Counted from the first letter of the stretch, positions 26,739 through 36,862 are shown. The stretch: DNA of 64,000 bases from Parabacteroides distasonis ATCC 8503 (GCF_000012845.1 NC_009615.1:1-64000), one strand, 5' to 3'. Translations and numbers: made by a program. The notes: generated by a model not told the origin, from the letters alone.

Positions 26739-27653
26739 ATGAAGAGATTTACTTTGTGGAATAGCTATGTTGCAATAACTGAAAGTAAAGAGTTTGTTGA
26801 TTGGAACAAAACAAAAATTATAGGCAGTTTTAAATGTCCGGCTTTTTCCTATAGATCAAGTACTCAGATAAAAGCAGACCCTTTTTTATTTGAGTATAAC
26901 AACGCTATATATCTCTTCTACGAAGAAAAGTATAAAAACGGGAAAGGTTATATTGTCTGTACTTGGACATCGGATTTAAAAAACTGGTCTCAACCGGTTG
27001 TAGTATTGAAGGAACCATTTCATTTGTCATTCCCTTATGTATTTAAGATAAATGATAAAATTTATATGCTTCCGGAAAGTAATGAATCAAATGAGTTGAG
27101 GTTATATGAGTGTGTTGACTTCCCATATAAATGGAAATTAAACAAAATTATCTTTGATAATGGAAAATATGTAGACTCATCTATTATTTGCAAGGGCGAC
27201 ATCTACTATTTGTTTACTACACATAAAACTGAAAACTCTTTTTATCATGAATTATATTACTGCAATGATTTATTAAGCGATAAGTGGATAAAACATCCGC
27301 AATCTCCAATCTCGAATAATCCTAAATTTGCTCGTAACGGAGGCTCCGTTTTTTCGCATAATAACAATCTGTTCCGTCCTGCTCAAGATTGCTCGGTATC
27401 CTACGGGAATAATTTGTCGATATTTAATGTAACACATTTATCTATTGATAAATATGAAGAAACGCTTGTTGCGACTAATTTCTTTCCTAAATATAAATTC
27501 AAACACGGAGGACATCACTTTTCGCATATCGAATATAAAGGTCAAAATATAATAGCTTTTGATAAAAAATCAAGAGAATATGCGATAACTCCACTGTTTT
27601 CTTCGCTTTATGCTTTAATTTGTAGACTGATGAAGATTACATCTCATAAATAG
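26739..27653 (+). CDS. Beta-propeller capsule protein resembling the GINT1 N-terminal domain
   Basis: 304 aa, cytoplasmic by sequence. Repeated short blades with aromatic-rich strands (KADPFLFEYNNAIYLFYEE at about 47-65, FPYVFKINDKIYMLPES at about 97-113) look like the five-bladed GH43-like domain found at the N-terminus of glucosamine inositolphosphorylceramide transferases and in bacterial O-antigen loci. Members are presumed to act in sugar transfer or modification; the reaction is not known. It starts the AT-rich core of the locus. Confidence 0.55.
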   Translation: MKRFTLWNSYVAITESKEFVDWNKTKIIGSFKCPAFSYRSSTQIKADPFLFEYNNAIYLFYEEKYKNGKGYIVCTWTSDLKNWSQPVVVLKEPFHLSFPYVFKINDKIYMLPESNESNELRLYECVDFPYKWKLNKIIFDNGKYVDSSIICKGDIYYLFTTHKTENSFYHELYYCNDLLSDKWIKHPQSPISNNPKFARNGGSVFSHNNNLFRPAQDCSVSYGNNLSIFNVTHLSIDKYEETLVATNFFPKYKFKHGGHHFSHIEYKGQNIIAFDKKSREYAITPLFSSLYALICRLMKITSHK

Positions 27654-27684
27654 TTCAAACAACTACAGATTTAAACGATATAAT

Positions 27685-28803
27685 ATGAATAGAGAAGTAG
27701 TAGTTATAGGTGGCAATCATCACAATACTTTATCAATACTTAGAAGCTTAGGTGAAAAAGGTATAAAGTCGTTGTTAATTGTTTTATCTCCATACGATCC
27801 TAAACCATTTGTAGGTTATAGTAAATATATTCAGAAGAAGATAGTAGTGACAAATATAAATGAAATTTCATCGGCTATGTATTCTCTTCACACGACAGCA
27901 GAAAAAGCTATTGTTATAGCCTGTAATGATTGCATTTCCAGTTATCTCGATATGAACCACAATAATCTTTCCAAAGATTTTGTACTCCCGGGCTCAAAGG
28001 ATGAAGGAATGATAACTCACTTCATGGACAAAGGTGCAATGGCACAACTTGCTGTAAAAAGCGGACTAAATATTCCAAAATCAATTATCATTTCGACGGC
28101 AAATCCTGAATTTGAATCGATTACTTACCCATGTATCAGTAAACCTCTTGTAAGCAAAAACGGCTCAAAATCGGATATTGTTATTTGTGAGGACGAAAGT
28201 GCGTTAAGAAAATATTTAAATCATTGCAGATGCGATAAAATAATAATTCAGGAGTATATCTCAAAAGATATTGAATTTCAGCTTATTGGCTGTTCTATTA
28301 AGGAAGGGGATAAAATAATTATTCCGGGAGTATCAATAATACTTCGTCAACCTATGAACGGCAACACGGGATTTTTGCGATATTTCCCAATTAAAGAGTT
28401 TACCTACGATAAATCTTCTTGTTTTGAGTTTATACGAAGCACAGGTTATTCAGGACTTTTTAGTGTTGAATTTATTCGGGATAAGAATGGTACTGATTAC
28501 TTTATGGAAATAAATTTCCGCAATGATGGGAACTCGATATGTGTTACAGCTTCCGGTATGAATCTTCCATATATATGGTATCTTTATAATTGCGGTGAAA
28601 ACATAGAAAGTGAATTATGTTATGATTCAATGAGAGAGGTACTTGTGATGCCGGAATTTCAAGATTTTAAAAATGTCAAACATAGACAGATCAGCCTGAG
28701 TAATTGGCTTAAAGATGTTAAGAAAACAGATCGGTTTATGGTGTTTAGCAAGCACGACCAAAAACCATTTTGGATGGTTGTTTTCAAGCAATTTTTTCAT
28801 TAA
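27685..28803 (+). CDS. ATP-grasp ligase of the capsule locus
   Basis: 372 aa. An N-terminal pre-ATP-grasp region starts with VVVIGGNHHNTLSILRSL (about 4-21). The central lid has PCISKPLVSKNGSKSD (about 150-165) and a QEYISKDIEFQLIG strand (about 189-202), and the C-terminal metal/ATP region has VEFIRDKN and FMEINFRNDG (about 264-286, Glu and Asn ligands). ATP-grasp enzymes join a carboxylate to an amine or thiol through an acyl-phosphate. In a locus making two uronic acids, it could amidate them or attach an amino acid. The substrate is not deducible. Confidence 0.75.
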   Translation: MNREVVVIGGNHHNTLSILRSLGEKGIKSLLIVLSPYDPKPFVGYSKYIQKKIVVTNINEISSAMYSLHTTAEKAIVIACNDCISSYLDMNHNNLSKDFVLPGSKDEGMITHFMDKGAMAQLAVKSGLNIPKSIIISTANPEFESITYPCISKPLVSKNGSKSDIVICEDESALRKYLNHCRCDKIIIQEYISKDIEFQLIGCSIKEGDKIIIPGVSIILRQPMNGNTGFLRYFPIKEFTYDKSSCFEFIRSTGYSGLFSVEFIRDKNGTDYFMEINFRNDGNSICVTASGMNLPYIWYLYNCGENIESELCYDSMREVLVMPEFQDFKNVKHRQISLSNWLKDVKKTDRFMVFSKHDQKPFWMVVFKQFFH

Positions 28804-28968
28804 ATAGGTAGCTAAGCACTATCTGATGTCAACCATCGCATTATAATAAAAATAACACGTTAATTTAAGATAGATTTATATTGTCAAAGACTGATTCAGA
28901 TGCCAGGGGAAATTTCCGATGGCTTTAATTCTTATTTGATTATAATATAGTTTGCAAAAATTAATACA
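28804..28968 (+). other. 165-bp gap inside the capsule operon
   Basis: The largest gap in the AT-rich core. It holds the 10-bp palindrome GGAAATTTCC (around 28910-28920) and an AT-rich stretch with a near-promoter word before the acyltransferase ATG. There is no ORF. An internal promoter is possible but not convincing. Confidence 0.3.
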
Positions 28969-29568
28969 ATGAATTACAATTCACTAAGAGTTTTCAATAA
29001 AGTAAATCAACTTTGTAGGAATTGGAGAAGCCAATTATATTCTCTTTTTGTTTTTGGCTCAAGCAAATATATTTACAAAGGAAAAAACGTTCACATTTAT
29101 GGGTTTAAAACACTGTCAATAGGGAAAGCTTGCCATATAATGGATAATTCTGATATACGAGGAAATGTAAATATCGGGAACAATGTTTTTATTCATGAAA
29201 ATGTATTAATTAGATCCATGGAGTGTTCTATATCAATCGGAAATAATACGACTGTAAATCGAAATACTAACATATTGGCACAAGTAACAATAGGTTCAAA
29301 TGTGTCCATAGCTCCGAATGTTGTAATAGTAGGAATGAATCATGTATTTTCGAATCTTGATGATACAATTAAATCTCAAGGTAGCACATCCAAAGGGATT
29401 ATCATTGAAGATGATGTGTGGATAGCAACAAATGTTTCCATTCTTGATGGTATTACAATTGGGAAAGGTTCTGTTATTGCAGCAGGTGCAGTTGTAAATA
29501 AAGATGTTCCACCTTATTCAGTAATGGCGGGTGTACCGGCAAAAGTTGTCAAGCAAAGGAATGGGTAA
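28969..29568 (+). CDS. Left-handed beta-helix O-acyltransferase
   Basis: 199 aa. Hexapeptide repeats ([LIV]-G-x4 pattern, e.g. IGNNVFIHENVLI, IGNNTTVNRNTNI, IGSNVSIAPNVVI) run from about 50 to 185, ending with the usual GVPAKVV. This fold acetylates sugars with acetyl-CoA, as in maltose/galactoside O-acetyltransferases and WbbJ. The gene ends inside the start of the flippase gene (8-base overlap). Confidence 0.85.
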   Translation: MNYNSLRVFNKVNQLCRNWRSQLYSLFVFGSSKYIYKGKNVHIYGFKTLSIGKACHIMDNSDIRGNVNIGNNVFIHENVLIRSMECSISIGNNTTVNRNTNILAQVTIGSNVSIAPNVVIVGMNHVFSNLDDTIKSQGSTSKGIIIEDDVWIATNVSILDGITIGKGSVIAAGAVVNKDVPPYSVMAGVPAKVVKQRNG

Positions 29569-30991
29569 TACAAAGCATTACATTTGGTCTGCGGTTGATA
29601 AATTCGGTACGCAAATTATAAGTTTTGTCAGCAATATCCTTATTGCAAGGATATTGTCTCCCGATGACTATGGTTTGGTGGCTATGCTTGCCATATTCAC
29701 AACAATCGTCATGAGCCTTAGTGATGCAGGATTCAATGACGGACTTATTCGCAAATCAGATTGCGATAAAAAAGATTTTGGAACAATTGCATCGTATAAT
29801 CTTGCAGTTGCCTTATTTATGTTTGCAGTAATGAACATTGCCGCACCATATATTGCTATTTTTTTCGGACGCAATGAATTGACAAACATAGCTAGGGTTC
29901 TTGCCATAGGATTTATATTAAAAGCCATTACATTAACTGGATTTGTTCAACTTGTAAAGCAATTAAAATTCAAACAATTGTCGCAAATCAATATCATTTG
30001 TTCGCTATTGTCATTCGTAGTGGTTTATACGTTAGCGATTATAGGATTTGGATATTGGGCTTTGGCATTGCAACCTGTTGTTATTGCAATATTCAATATT
30101 ATATTGTTGCTTATCATTGGAAAATGGAAACCTTATTTCTGTTTTTACAAAAAACGATTCAAAGAAATGTTTGCTTATAGTTCCAATCTTCTTTTGTCGT
30201 ATATTATAAATCGAATAGGAGAAAATATTTATAGCGTCATTATTGGTAAATCATTTTCCTCGTCTTCGTTGGGGTTTTATAATCAGGCACATAAAATGCA
30301 AACAGTTCCAAGCGAAGCTATTCGAAGTATAATAATGACTGCAAGTTATCCGATAATCGCAAACGAAAAGAATCCGAATAAAAGATATGATTTATACTTA
30401 TCGGTATTCAGTAAGTTTACCTTTATCGTATCGGCAATGGTGTTTTTACTAATGGCTGTATCTGATTTTGCCTTTTATGCATTATTGGGAGAAAAATGGA
30501 TACCTGCAGCACCTCTGTTCTCAATTTTTATACTAATCACACTAACGTTCCCTCAAAAAGTAGTTAATGCGAATATCATTAAAATTCAAGGAGATTCGGC
30601 GTTATATAGGAATTTGTCCTTGCTTGACACGGTATTAAGAATAATAGCACTGCTTGTAACCATGACCTACTCTTTGGAAATGATTGTAGTTGGGCAAGTG
30701 GTAGCTGCTTTCATTTCAGCCTACACTTACACTGCGTGTTGTGGAAAGAGGATAGGTTTTTCTACAAAGAAACAGTATCGAATATGGTATTCGATTGTGT
30801 GGAAGCCATTAGCGGCATTTTTTGTTAGCAAGGTGATTTTGTCATTCTTCAAAATGGGTTACTGGGGCGATATGTTCAGTGCTGTGTTTTTCTTAGTGGT
30901 TTTATGTTCGCTATGCGAACTAACAAAAGACCATACATATATCAACCTGAAAACAATTTATATAACATATTTGAAAAAGCTGTGCAAATAA
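29561..30991 (+). CDS. wzx: Wzx-type repeat-unit flippase (polysaccharide_synt/MATE fold)
   Basis: 476 aa from the ATG at 29561, chosen because it overlaps the upstream stop by 8 bases; an earlier in-frame start at 29531 would give a longer overlap. About 12-14 membrane segments; the N-terminal SAVDKFGTQIISFVSNILIA and LSPDDYGLVAML words are typical of O-antigen/capsule flippases. It moves the undecaprenyl-linked repeat unit to the outer face of the inner membrane for Wzy. No other flippase is in the locus. Confidence 0.88.
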   Translation: MGNTKHYIWSAVDKFGTQIISFVSNILIARILSPDDYGLVAMLAIFTTIVMSLSDAGFNDGLIRKSDCDKKDFGTIASYNLAVALFMFAVMNIAAPYIAIFFGRNELTNIARVLAIGFILKAITLTGFVQLVKQLKFKQLSQINIICSLLSFVVVYTLAIIGFGYWALALQPVVIAIFNIILLLIIGKWKPYFCFYKKRFKEMFAYSSNLLLSYIINRIGENIYSVIIGKSFSSSSLGFYNQAHKMQTVPSEAIRSIIMTASYPIIANEKNPNKRYDLYLSVFSKFTFIVSAMVFLLMAVSDFAFYALLGEKWIPAAPLFSIFILITLTFPQKVVNANIIKIQGDSALYRNLSLLDTVLRIIALLVTMTYSLEMIVVGQVVAAFISAYTYTACCGKRIGFSTKKQYRIWYSIVWKPLAAFFVSKVILSFFKMGYWGDMFSAVFFLVVLCSLCELTKDHTYINLKTIYITYLKKLCK

Positions 30992-30992
30992 G

Positions 30993-31712
30993 ATGAATAT
31001 AAAAAGAGTTATACGATCTCGAATAAGGAATTGGGAATTGCACCTGTCAAAAACTTCTAAGAAAAGATATATAAATTATCTAAGGAAACAGGGTGTTAAG
31101 ATTGGAGAAAACATTTGGATGACCCCTTGTATTAAAACTGTAAATATAGACATTACAAGACCATCTCTTGTTGAAATCGGAGATTATGTCCGTATTGATA
31201 GGAATTTTACCTTGCTTACTCATGATGCGGGATTTTATGTTTTACTCAACAAATGGCATGAATTCATTCCCCAATCAGGAAAAGTAAAGATTGGAAATAA
31301 TGTATATTTTGCGAGAAATTGTACTGTTTTCAAAGGGGTAACAATCGGTGATAACTGTATTATTGGTTTTGGCTCTGTTGTGACTCATGATATTCCGGCT
31401 AATAGTGTTGCTGTTGGTGTACCAGCACGTGTAGTTGGAACTGTGGAGGATTATTACAAAAAAAGAAGTACGAAATGTATAAGTGAAGCATTGGCTTATG
31501 CAAAAAGTATAGAGGAAAGATTTCATCGGAAACCGCGATTGGATGAATTTTGGGAAGAATTTCCATTGTTCGTAGATAAAGAGAATATGCATTTGTACCC
31601 CCATTTACCTTATAAACGTCAGTTAAGAGATAGCTTTGATTATTGGGTTGAACATCATAAGAGAATTTATGATGGTTTTGAAGAATTCTTAAAGGCTGCC
31701 GGGATAGAATGA
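30993..31712 (+). CDS. Left-handed beta-helix acetyltransferase with C-terminal extension
   Basis: 239 aa. A CapG/NodL-like hexapeptide region (about 60-150: IGDYVRIDRN, IGNNVYFARN, IGDNCIIGFGSVV, GVPARVVG) is followed by a roughly 85-residue helical tail rich in charged residues (about 155-239). It probably O- or N-acetylates a sugar of the repeat unit. It starts one base after the flippase stop and overlaps the next gene by 4 bases. Confidence 0.82.
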   Translation: MNIKRVIRSRIRNWELHLSKTSKKRYINYLRKQGVKIGENIWMTPCIKTVNIDITRPSLVEIGDYVRIDRNFTLLTHDAGFYVLLNKWHEFIPQSGKVKIGNNVYFARNCTVFKGVTIGDNCIIGFGSVVTHDIPANSVAVGVPARVVGTVEDYYKKRSTKCISEALAYAKSIEERFHRKPRLDEFWEEFPLFVDKENMHLYPHLPYKRQLRDSFDYWVEHHKRIYDGFEEFLKAAGIE

Positions 31713-32803
31713 AAAAAATAGCTATATTATATCCTGCTCATTATGAGCAATCAAGCGGAGGGGCAGAAATACAGATACTCTATTTGATTAATGCTTGCAA
31801 GCAGCAGAACTGGGAGATTCATTATATCTTTGAAGATAAGGGAACAGATATAAAAAATAAGGAGAACATCGTGCTGCATCCCTTATGCAAGATGAAGAAT
31901 TATAAATTCTGTGGAAAAGGGTGGTTCCTATATGAAAAACAGATACTAAGAGAATTAAATGCGATCAAACCGGATACGATATATACGAGAATCGGTTCCT
32001 CATGGATAGGTATAGCTACCTCGTATGCAAAAAACCATAAAGTTAAGCATGCTCACGCTTTAGCATCTGATAGCTCGGTAACACGAAAATTATTGGGAAA
32101 GCCATTATATCCATTATTCAGTCAAATCGAAACCTATTACATAAATAAAGGTTTGGTAGGTGCAGATGTGATTATCGCTCAGAACGTTTTTCAACAACAA
32201 ATGTTAAGTAAGCGTTATGGGAAAGAATCAATTTTAGTAAACCAAATGACACCATCTGTTGATGAATCATGTTTGCAAAAAAAATACAATAAGATAAAGA
32301 TTATCTGGGTTGCAAATTTTAAAGAGTTGAAACATCCGGAATTGTTTGTTCAATTAGCAAAGGATTTAAAAGGTCATTCGGATAGAATCGAAATGTATAT
32401 GTGTGGAAGATCCACTTCTAAATACAATAATCTTTTACAGGATCTGAATCATATAGATTATTTAAATTATCTGGGAAGTCTTGATCAAGAACAGGTTTTT
32501 GATTTGATGAATGAAGCACATATTTTAGTGAACACAAGTGAATATGAGGGCTTCTCAAATACATTTGTTCAAGCATGGATGCGTAAAGTTGTCGTTGTCA
32601 GTATGAATTCTAATCCCAGCGATATTCTCACTAGTCAAGGAATTGGTTTCCTAACTCCCAACATGACAAATTTGGTAGCAACCATTCATAAGTTGATTGA
32701 ACACCCTGAAATAATATCGGAATTGGGTGAAAAATCTTACCAATATGCGTTGGAAAATCATGATTTAAACAAAAACATGAAAAAAATAATTGAAGTGTTA
32801 TGA
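31709..32803 (+). CDS. GT4-family glycosyltransferase
   Basis: 364 aa, GT-B fold. The N-terminal domain has the glycine-rich SSGGAEIQ (about 14-21). The C-terminal donor domain has KIIWVANFKELKHPELF (about 195-211) and the E-x7-E-like NTSEYEGFSNTFVQAW (about 275-290). It is a retaining transferase on the cytoplasmic face; donor and acceptor are unknown. It overlaps both neighbours by 4 bases (ATGA), so it is translationally coupled. Confidence 0.88.
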   Translation: MKKIAILYPAHYEQSSGGAEIQILYLINACKQQNWEIHYIFEDKGTDIKNKENIVLHPLCKMKNYKFCGKGWFLYEKQILRELNAIKPDTIYTRIGSSWIGIATSYAKNHKVKHAHALASDSSVTRKLLGKPLYPLFSQIETYYINKGLVGADVIIAQNVFQQQMLSKRYGKESILVNQMTPSVDESCLQKKYNKIKIIWVANFKELKHPELFVQLAKDLKGHSDRIEMYMCGRSTSKYNNLLQDLNHIDYLNYLGSLDQEQVFDLMNEAHILVNTSEYEGFSNTFVQAWMRKVVVVSMNSNPSDILTSQGIGFLTPNMTNLVATIHKLIEHPEIISELGEKSYQYALENHDLNKNMKKIIEVL

Positions 32804-33960
32804 ATGCAATCCATTGGTTTGAAGCAAAGCAACTTGACAGAGTTACTAATTATTCTTCAAGAACAGAATGTATAAAAAATGTATTAGATTTTGATGGCGA
32901 ATTATATTACTATTGTTCTTTTTCGGAGAAAAAAGAGTATTATAGCTTTGACAAGAATATTGTTTACTTAGGCCGAATAAAAAATAAATTCCTCAAATTT
33001 CTCGAATTTCGTCTATTGATAATATTCAAGACCCTTCAACTTGTTGTGGGTTCAGACTCAAATGTCTTGATGTGTAATCAGGACTTGGTAAAATACCTGA
33101 AACCAGCAATTTTTCTAAATAAGTTATTAGGGAAAAATAATAAGTTTGTATTGGATGTACGGACACTACCCACTGTACCTGAAACTTTTGAAAAGGATAT
33201 GGTTCAATATCAACGTCAGATAAAACACGCATGTAAATCCTTTGACGGATTAAGTTTTATAACTCCATTCCTTGAAAAAGTGTCTTTATCGGGTAATAAT
33301 GGTGAGATTCCTACAGTTAATTGGAGTTCGGGTGTCAATATAGATTTATTTGATGCTGATAGATATGATTATACAAGAGATACCAAAGCTTTCAGAATCT
33401 TTTATCATGGCGGCATATCTCACTCCCGAGGGAATATGGATTTGATCAAAGCGTGCGAAATCATAGCTCAAAAGGGCTATTCAATTGAGTTGGTCCAAAT
33501 AGGGAAAATAGTGGACAAAGATTTGAAAACCTATATTTCGAAAAAAGGAATCGGACATTGGTGTAAGTTATGTGATGCCAAACCTTTATCTGATATGCCA
33601 GCAATGGTGGCACGTTGTGATTTACCAGTTCTTCCCTTTCCCAATTTTATGGCATGGAGGGTGTCAAGTCCTATAAAACTTATGGAGTATCTGGCAATGG
33701 GGAAACCGGTGCTTGCACCTGACATGGAATGTTTTACAGATATTCTGGATAAAAACAGCGATATGGTATACTATTATGATATGAATAATGAGCACGTTGT
33801 TGAGGAGATTGCTAATGCTATTATCCATATCATAGAGCAACGCGACAATACAAATGCTTTCATCAAAAATCAAGTGTGTATCGATTATGTAAAAGAAAAA
33901 TTTACATGGAAAGCACAAGTACACCATCTTTATAAATTTTGCAATAAACTATGCCAGTAA
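32800..33960 (+). CDS. Glycosyltransferase, GT4-like
   Basis: 386 aa, GT-B fold with a divergent N-terminus (MNAIHWFEAKQLD). C-terminal pattern: FYHGGISHSRGNMDLIKA (about 201-218), then LPVLPFP and SPIKLMEYLAMGKPVLAPD (about 287-306), the usual nucleotide-sugar binding site. It overlaps the upstream gene by 4 bases and the polymerase gene by 10. It builds one linkage of the repeat unit; the sugar is not predictable. Confidence 0.85.
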   Translation: MNAIHWFEAKQLDRVTNYSSRTECIKNVLDFDGELYYYCSFSEKKEYYSFDKNIVYLGRIKNKFLKFLEFRLLIIFKTLQLVVGSDSNVLMCNQDLVKYLKPAIFLNKLLGKNNKFVLDVRTLPTVPETFEKDMVQYQRQIKHACKSFDGLSFITPFLEKVSLSGNNGEIPTVNWSSGVNIDLFDADRYDYTRDTKAFRIFYHGGISHSRGNMDLIKACEIIAQKGYSIELVQIGKIVDKDLKTYISKKGIGHWCKLCDAKPLSDMPAMVARCDLPVLPFPNFMAWRVSSPIKLMEYLAMGKPVLAPDMECFTDILDKNSDMVYYYDMNNEHVVEEIANAIIHIIEQRDNTNAFIKNQVCIDYVKEKFTWKAQVHHLYKFCNKLCQ

Positions 33961-35234
33961 ATCGAGTAAAGCTTTATTTTTTGTATGCAATACTCTTTCT
34001 TGTTTTTACGCAAGGATTTTGGGAACGATATACCCCAATTCCTGCTCAACCTATATTGGAGATACTCATTATAGGAATAACACTATTGTCTTATAAAAAT
34101 ATCTTAAACCCTCTTTGTTATAAATTGCTATTTGTGTTGTCAGTAGGGTTTATATGTTCAATATATACCGCTTCATCAATTGCTTATTTTAAGAGCATCA
34201 GGTTTGTCTTGTATTTTTTCTTCTTGTATGATATTTACAGAAGTACTCATTTTGAAATTTATCAGTACCTCCGCTTATTGAAATTTCTAATGGGACTTGT
34301 TATCTTGCAAGGAGTTGCTTCTATTATTCAGATATTTATCATAGGAGAACGAATTGAGGGATACGTCGGTTATATGTCCAGTTTAGGTGGATCAACAGCC
34401 ACAACATTCTTGGTGCTTGTACTGTCAATATGTATGGTGATTCTGCTGTATTCAAACAATAAACTTTCAAGAAAATATATTTATGAGATATTGCTGTGTA
34501 TAGCCTCTGCAATATTGGTGGGATATTCAAGCGGTAAGCGCACAATCTATTTCATTGCTCCTGTTACACTTGTACTGTCTGTTTTTTTTACGCGTATCTA
34601 TATTCGTCGCGATCGCTTGATGGAACTTCGAAAAAAGGTAAGATATATAGTCATTGGAACTGTCATATTATTTCCTATATACATAATAGGGGCAACTTCA
34701 ACACAGTTTAAATTAAATGATCGGATAAAAACAAGTGGTGATAGAATGGAAATTCTGTCAGGTATGATAGAGTATGCTATGTTTTACGAGAATAGTGAAC
34801 ACAATGGAAGTTCTACCGGTCGGTCAGGGACGACTAAAAATATAGTAAAATCAGCATTAAACGATGCCAAATATTTTTTTGTTGGTTCCGGATTTGGTTC
34901 CTATAAAGACGAGGAGGCTACAAAAGAAAGAAATGTAATATATGGTATCGTCGGTTTTACACGTGATGTTTTCTCTGGGGGGATGATATTTGCTGTGCTT
35001 ATGTCTTTATGGCTTATAAAAGTCATTCTGTATCATGACAAAACAGAACAAGACCCATTTTCCATCACTTTAAGATATATGATTCTATTTTCGTTCTTAT
35101 TTACCCATTTCGCCTATTCTGCTGATTATGTTACTCATCTAAAATTGACATCATTATTGATAGTCATATTACCCATCATCAATACAAAAGAATACGAGCA
35201 TATAAAAGAACATCTTTGGGCATACCTAAAATAG
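33951..35234 (+). CDS. wzy: O-antigen/capsule polymerase (Wzy-like membrane protein)
   Basis: 427 aa with about 10-12 membrane segments and one large extracytoplasmic loop (about 240-340; GDRMEILSGMIEY and GSGFGSYKDEE). This topology, plus its place between transferases and its poor sequence conservation, is the hallmark of Wzy, which links repeat units outside the inner membrane. It is the only polymerase candidate in the locus. Confidence 0.8.
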   Translation: MPVNRVKLYFLYAILFLVFTQGFWERYTPIPAQPILEILIIGITLLSYKNILNPLCYKLLFVLSVGFICSIYTASSIAYFKSIRFVLYFFFLYDIYRSTHFEIYQYLRLLKFLMGLVILQGVASIIQIFIIGERIEGYVGYMSSLGGSTATTFLVLVLSICMVILLYSNNKLSRKYIYEILLCIASAILVGYSSGKRTIYFIAPVTLVLSVFFTRIYIRRDRLMELRKKVRYIVIGTVILFPIYIIGATSTQFKLNDRIKTSGDRMEILSGMIEYAMFYENSEHNGSSTGRSGTTKNIVKSALNDAKYFFVGSGFGSYKDEEATKERNVIYGIVGFTRDVFSGGMIFAVLMSLWLIKVILYHDKTEQDPFSITLRYMILFSFLFTHFAYSADYVTHLKLTSLLIVILPIINTKEYEHIKEHLWAYLK

Positions 35235-35244
35235 CAATATACTT

Positions 35245-35877
35245 ATGAATATAACATCTTCTATAAAAGAGAAAATACGGTTATATGGGTTTTGGGGTAT
35301 GATGCAGCGTGTCTTTAAAAGCATCATATATGCCGTTTTTAAGATCAAATGGGAAAAATGTTACTTGATGTCTCGAACAGTTGAAAAGATTGACTATTCA
35401 CTTTCAGAGAAAGGTATAGAGGTTCGTGAACTTAAAATGGAAGATTATGATAACGAGCTATGGATCACTTATCTAACAGAAGAAAAAAAAGATACGTTAC
35501 AAAAAAGATTCAAGACAAAAAACACGAAAGGATACGGGGTGTTTGTTAATGGGGTTTTAGCCTGTAGTGCATGGATTTCATTCGGAATTATTGCATATAA
35601 TGAAGATACCATATTGTTTAAAAACGACAAGGCCGCATTATTATTTGATGCTTACACACATTCGTATTTTAGAGGGAACGGTTATCATAATTATATGATC
35701 AAATGGCGTCTAAATGAATTAAAACACAACAAGATAGAAAAAGCTTATACAATAGTCTTTTCTTACAATAAGCCCTCTATGGTTAATCAAAGAAAATGCC
35801 GTTTTGATATAGATCAAATATTTTATGTGTTTAAAATAGGCTCCAAAATATATCTCAGTAAATATTCCAATAAATAA
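35245..35877 (+). CDS. GNAT-fold N-acetyltransferase
   Basis: 210 aa. A GNAT acetyl-CoA site is suggested by SYFRGNGYHNYMIKWRL (about 137-153, the R-x-x-G-x-G/H pattern). The N-terminal 40 residues are hydrophobic and basic and may touch the membrane. It lies 10 bp after the polymerase gene and 5 bp before the FemAB-like gene. It could N-acylate an amino sugar or transfer an acyl or amino-acid group; which of these is not known. Confidence 0.6.
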   Translation: MNITSSIKEKIRLYGFWGMMQRVFKSIIYAVFKIKWEKCYLMSRTVEKIDYSLSEKGIEVRELKMEDYDNELWITYLTEEKKDTLQKRFKTKNTKGYGVFVNGVLACSAWISFGIIAYNEDTILFKNDKAALLFDAYTHSYFRGNGYHNYMIKWRLNELKHNKIEKAYTIVFSYNKPSMVNQRKCRFDIDQIFYVFKIGSKIYLSKYSNK

Positions 35878-35882
35878 TAACA

Positions 35883-36851
35883 ATGATAATAGACAAAGAT
35901 ACTTTTTTTCAAATCGTTGAGAAGTTTGAATATATTCCTTTTGAACAAACTTTGGCATGGGAGAATTATAAAGATGAAAGTGGCTCTCACTTCATTCATT
36001 TTGTGGATGATAAATCAGCTCCAAATATATGTTGCTGGGGGAGAATTATAAAGAAACCATTGGTTGGAAAAATATTGGATATTCAAGGTGAAATAAAGCA
36101 AACAGCGATTACGAATAAGCAGATTCAACATTTTTGGAAAAATGTGATAGAGGAAGCATCATGCAATATGATTACTTACAATAGTGTAAGCGAATATTCG
36201 TGTAATTATGAAATATCAATGCGCAGGGCGGGTTTTATACGCCCATTAGGAAATCGTGTATGTCCTTTGACTATATTCATTCAGACTCAGGAAGACCGTG
36301 ATACAGATCGAAACTGGCGCAGAAATTTGAAGAAAAGTTTATCAGAAAATCTCGTGTTTAAGGCTATTGACCAACCGACATTAGAAAATGCACAGGAAAT
36401 AAGTCGCATGTTTGGAGAACTCAAAGAGATGAAAGGACTGGGATATGATCTTGTTCCCAATCAACTGATGCAGATTCTAAAAGACGACAATTTCAAATTA
36501 TTCTATACTTTAAAAGATGATATTCCTCTTTGCGCCAGAATTGTGTACATAAAAAACGGAATGGCTGCCGATGTGTTTGCTGCCAATTCCTTCGAATCAA
36601 GAAAATATTCAGCAACCCATTTTATGATGGAGCGGATTTTTGATCATCTAAAAGAACAAGGAATCAAGGTCTTTGATTTTTCAAGGATTCCGCCAAGTAA
36701 CAATGAGACAGATTCTGTATACGTCTTTAAAAATAGTGCAGGAGGATACCCAGTACAATATAATGGAGAGTGGATTTGGAGTAAAAAAAGAATCTATTCC
36801 CTAGCATTTTGTGTTTACAATTTCTTCATACGAAAAGCTCATCAATACTAA
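35883..36851 (+). CDS. FemAB-like / GNAT superfamily protein
   Basis: 322 aa. It resembles the GNAT-related FemAB-type proteins of exopolysaccharide loci: FVDDKSAPNICCWGRIIKKP, NWRRNLKKSLSE (about 140-151) and KVFDFSRIPPS (about 262-272), ending with a GGYPVQYNGEW word. FemAB enzymes transfer amino acids from aminoacyl-tRNA to peptidoglycan stems; capsule-locus members probably transfer acyl or amino-acid groups to polysaccharide. The neighbouring GNAT and the ATP-grasp enzyme hint at an amide-decorated polymer. Confidence 0.65.
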   Translation: MIIDKDTFFQIVEKFEYIPFEQTLAWENYKDESGSHFIHFVDDKSAPNICCWGRIIKKPLVGKILDIQGEIKQTAITNKQIQHFWKNVIEEASCNMITYNSVSEYSCNYEISMRRAGFIRPLGNRVCPLTIFIQTQEDRDTDRNWRRNLKKSLSENLVFKAIDQPTLENAQEISRMFGELKEMKGLGYDLVPNQLMQILKDDNFKLFYTLKDDIPLCARIVYIKNGMAADVFAANSFESRKYSATHFMMERIFDHLKEQGIKVFDFSRIPPSNNETDSVYVFKNSAGGYPVQYNGEWIWSKKRIYSLAFCVYNFFIRKAHQY

Positions 36852-36862
36852 CAGAGAGAAAA

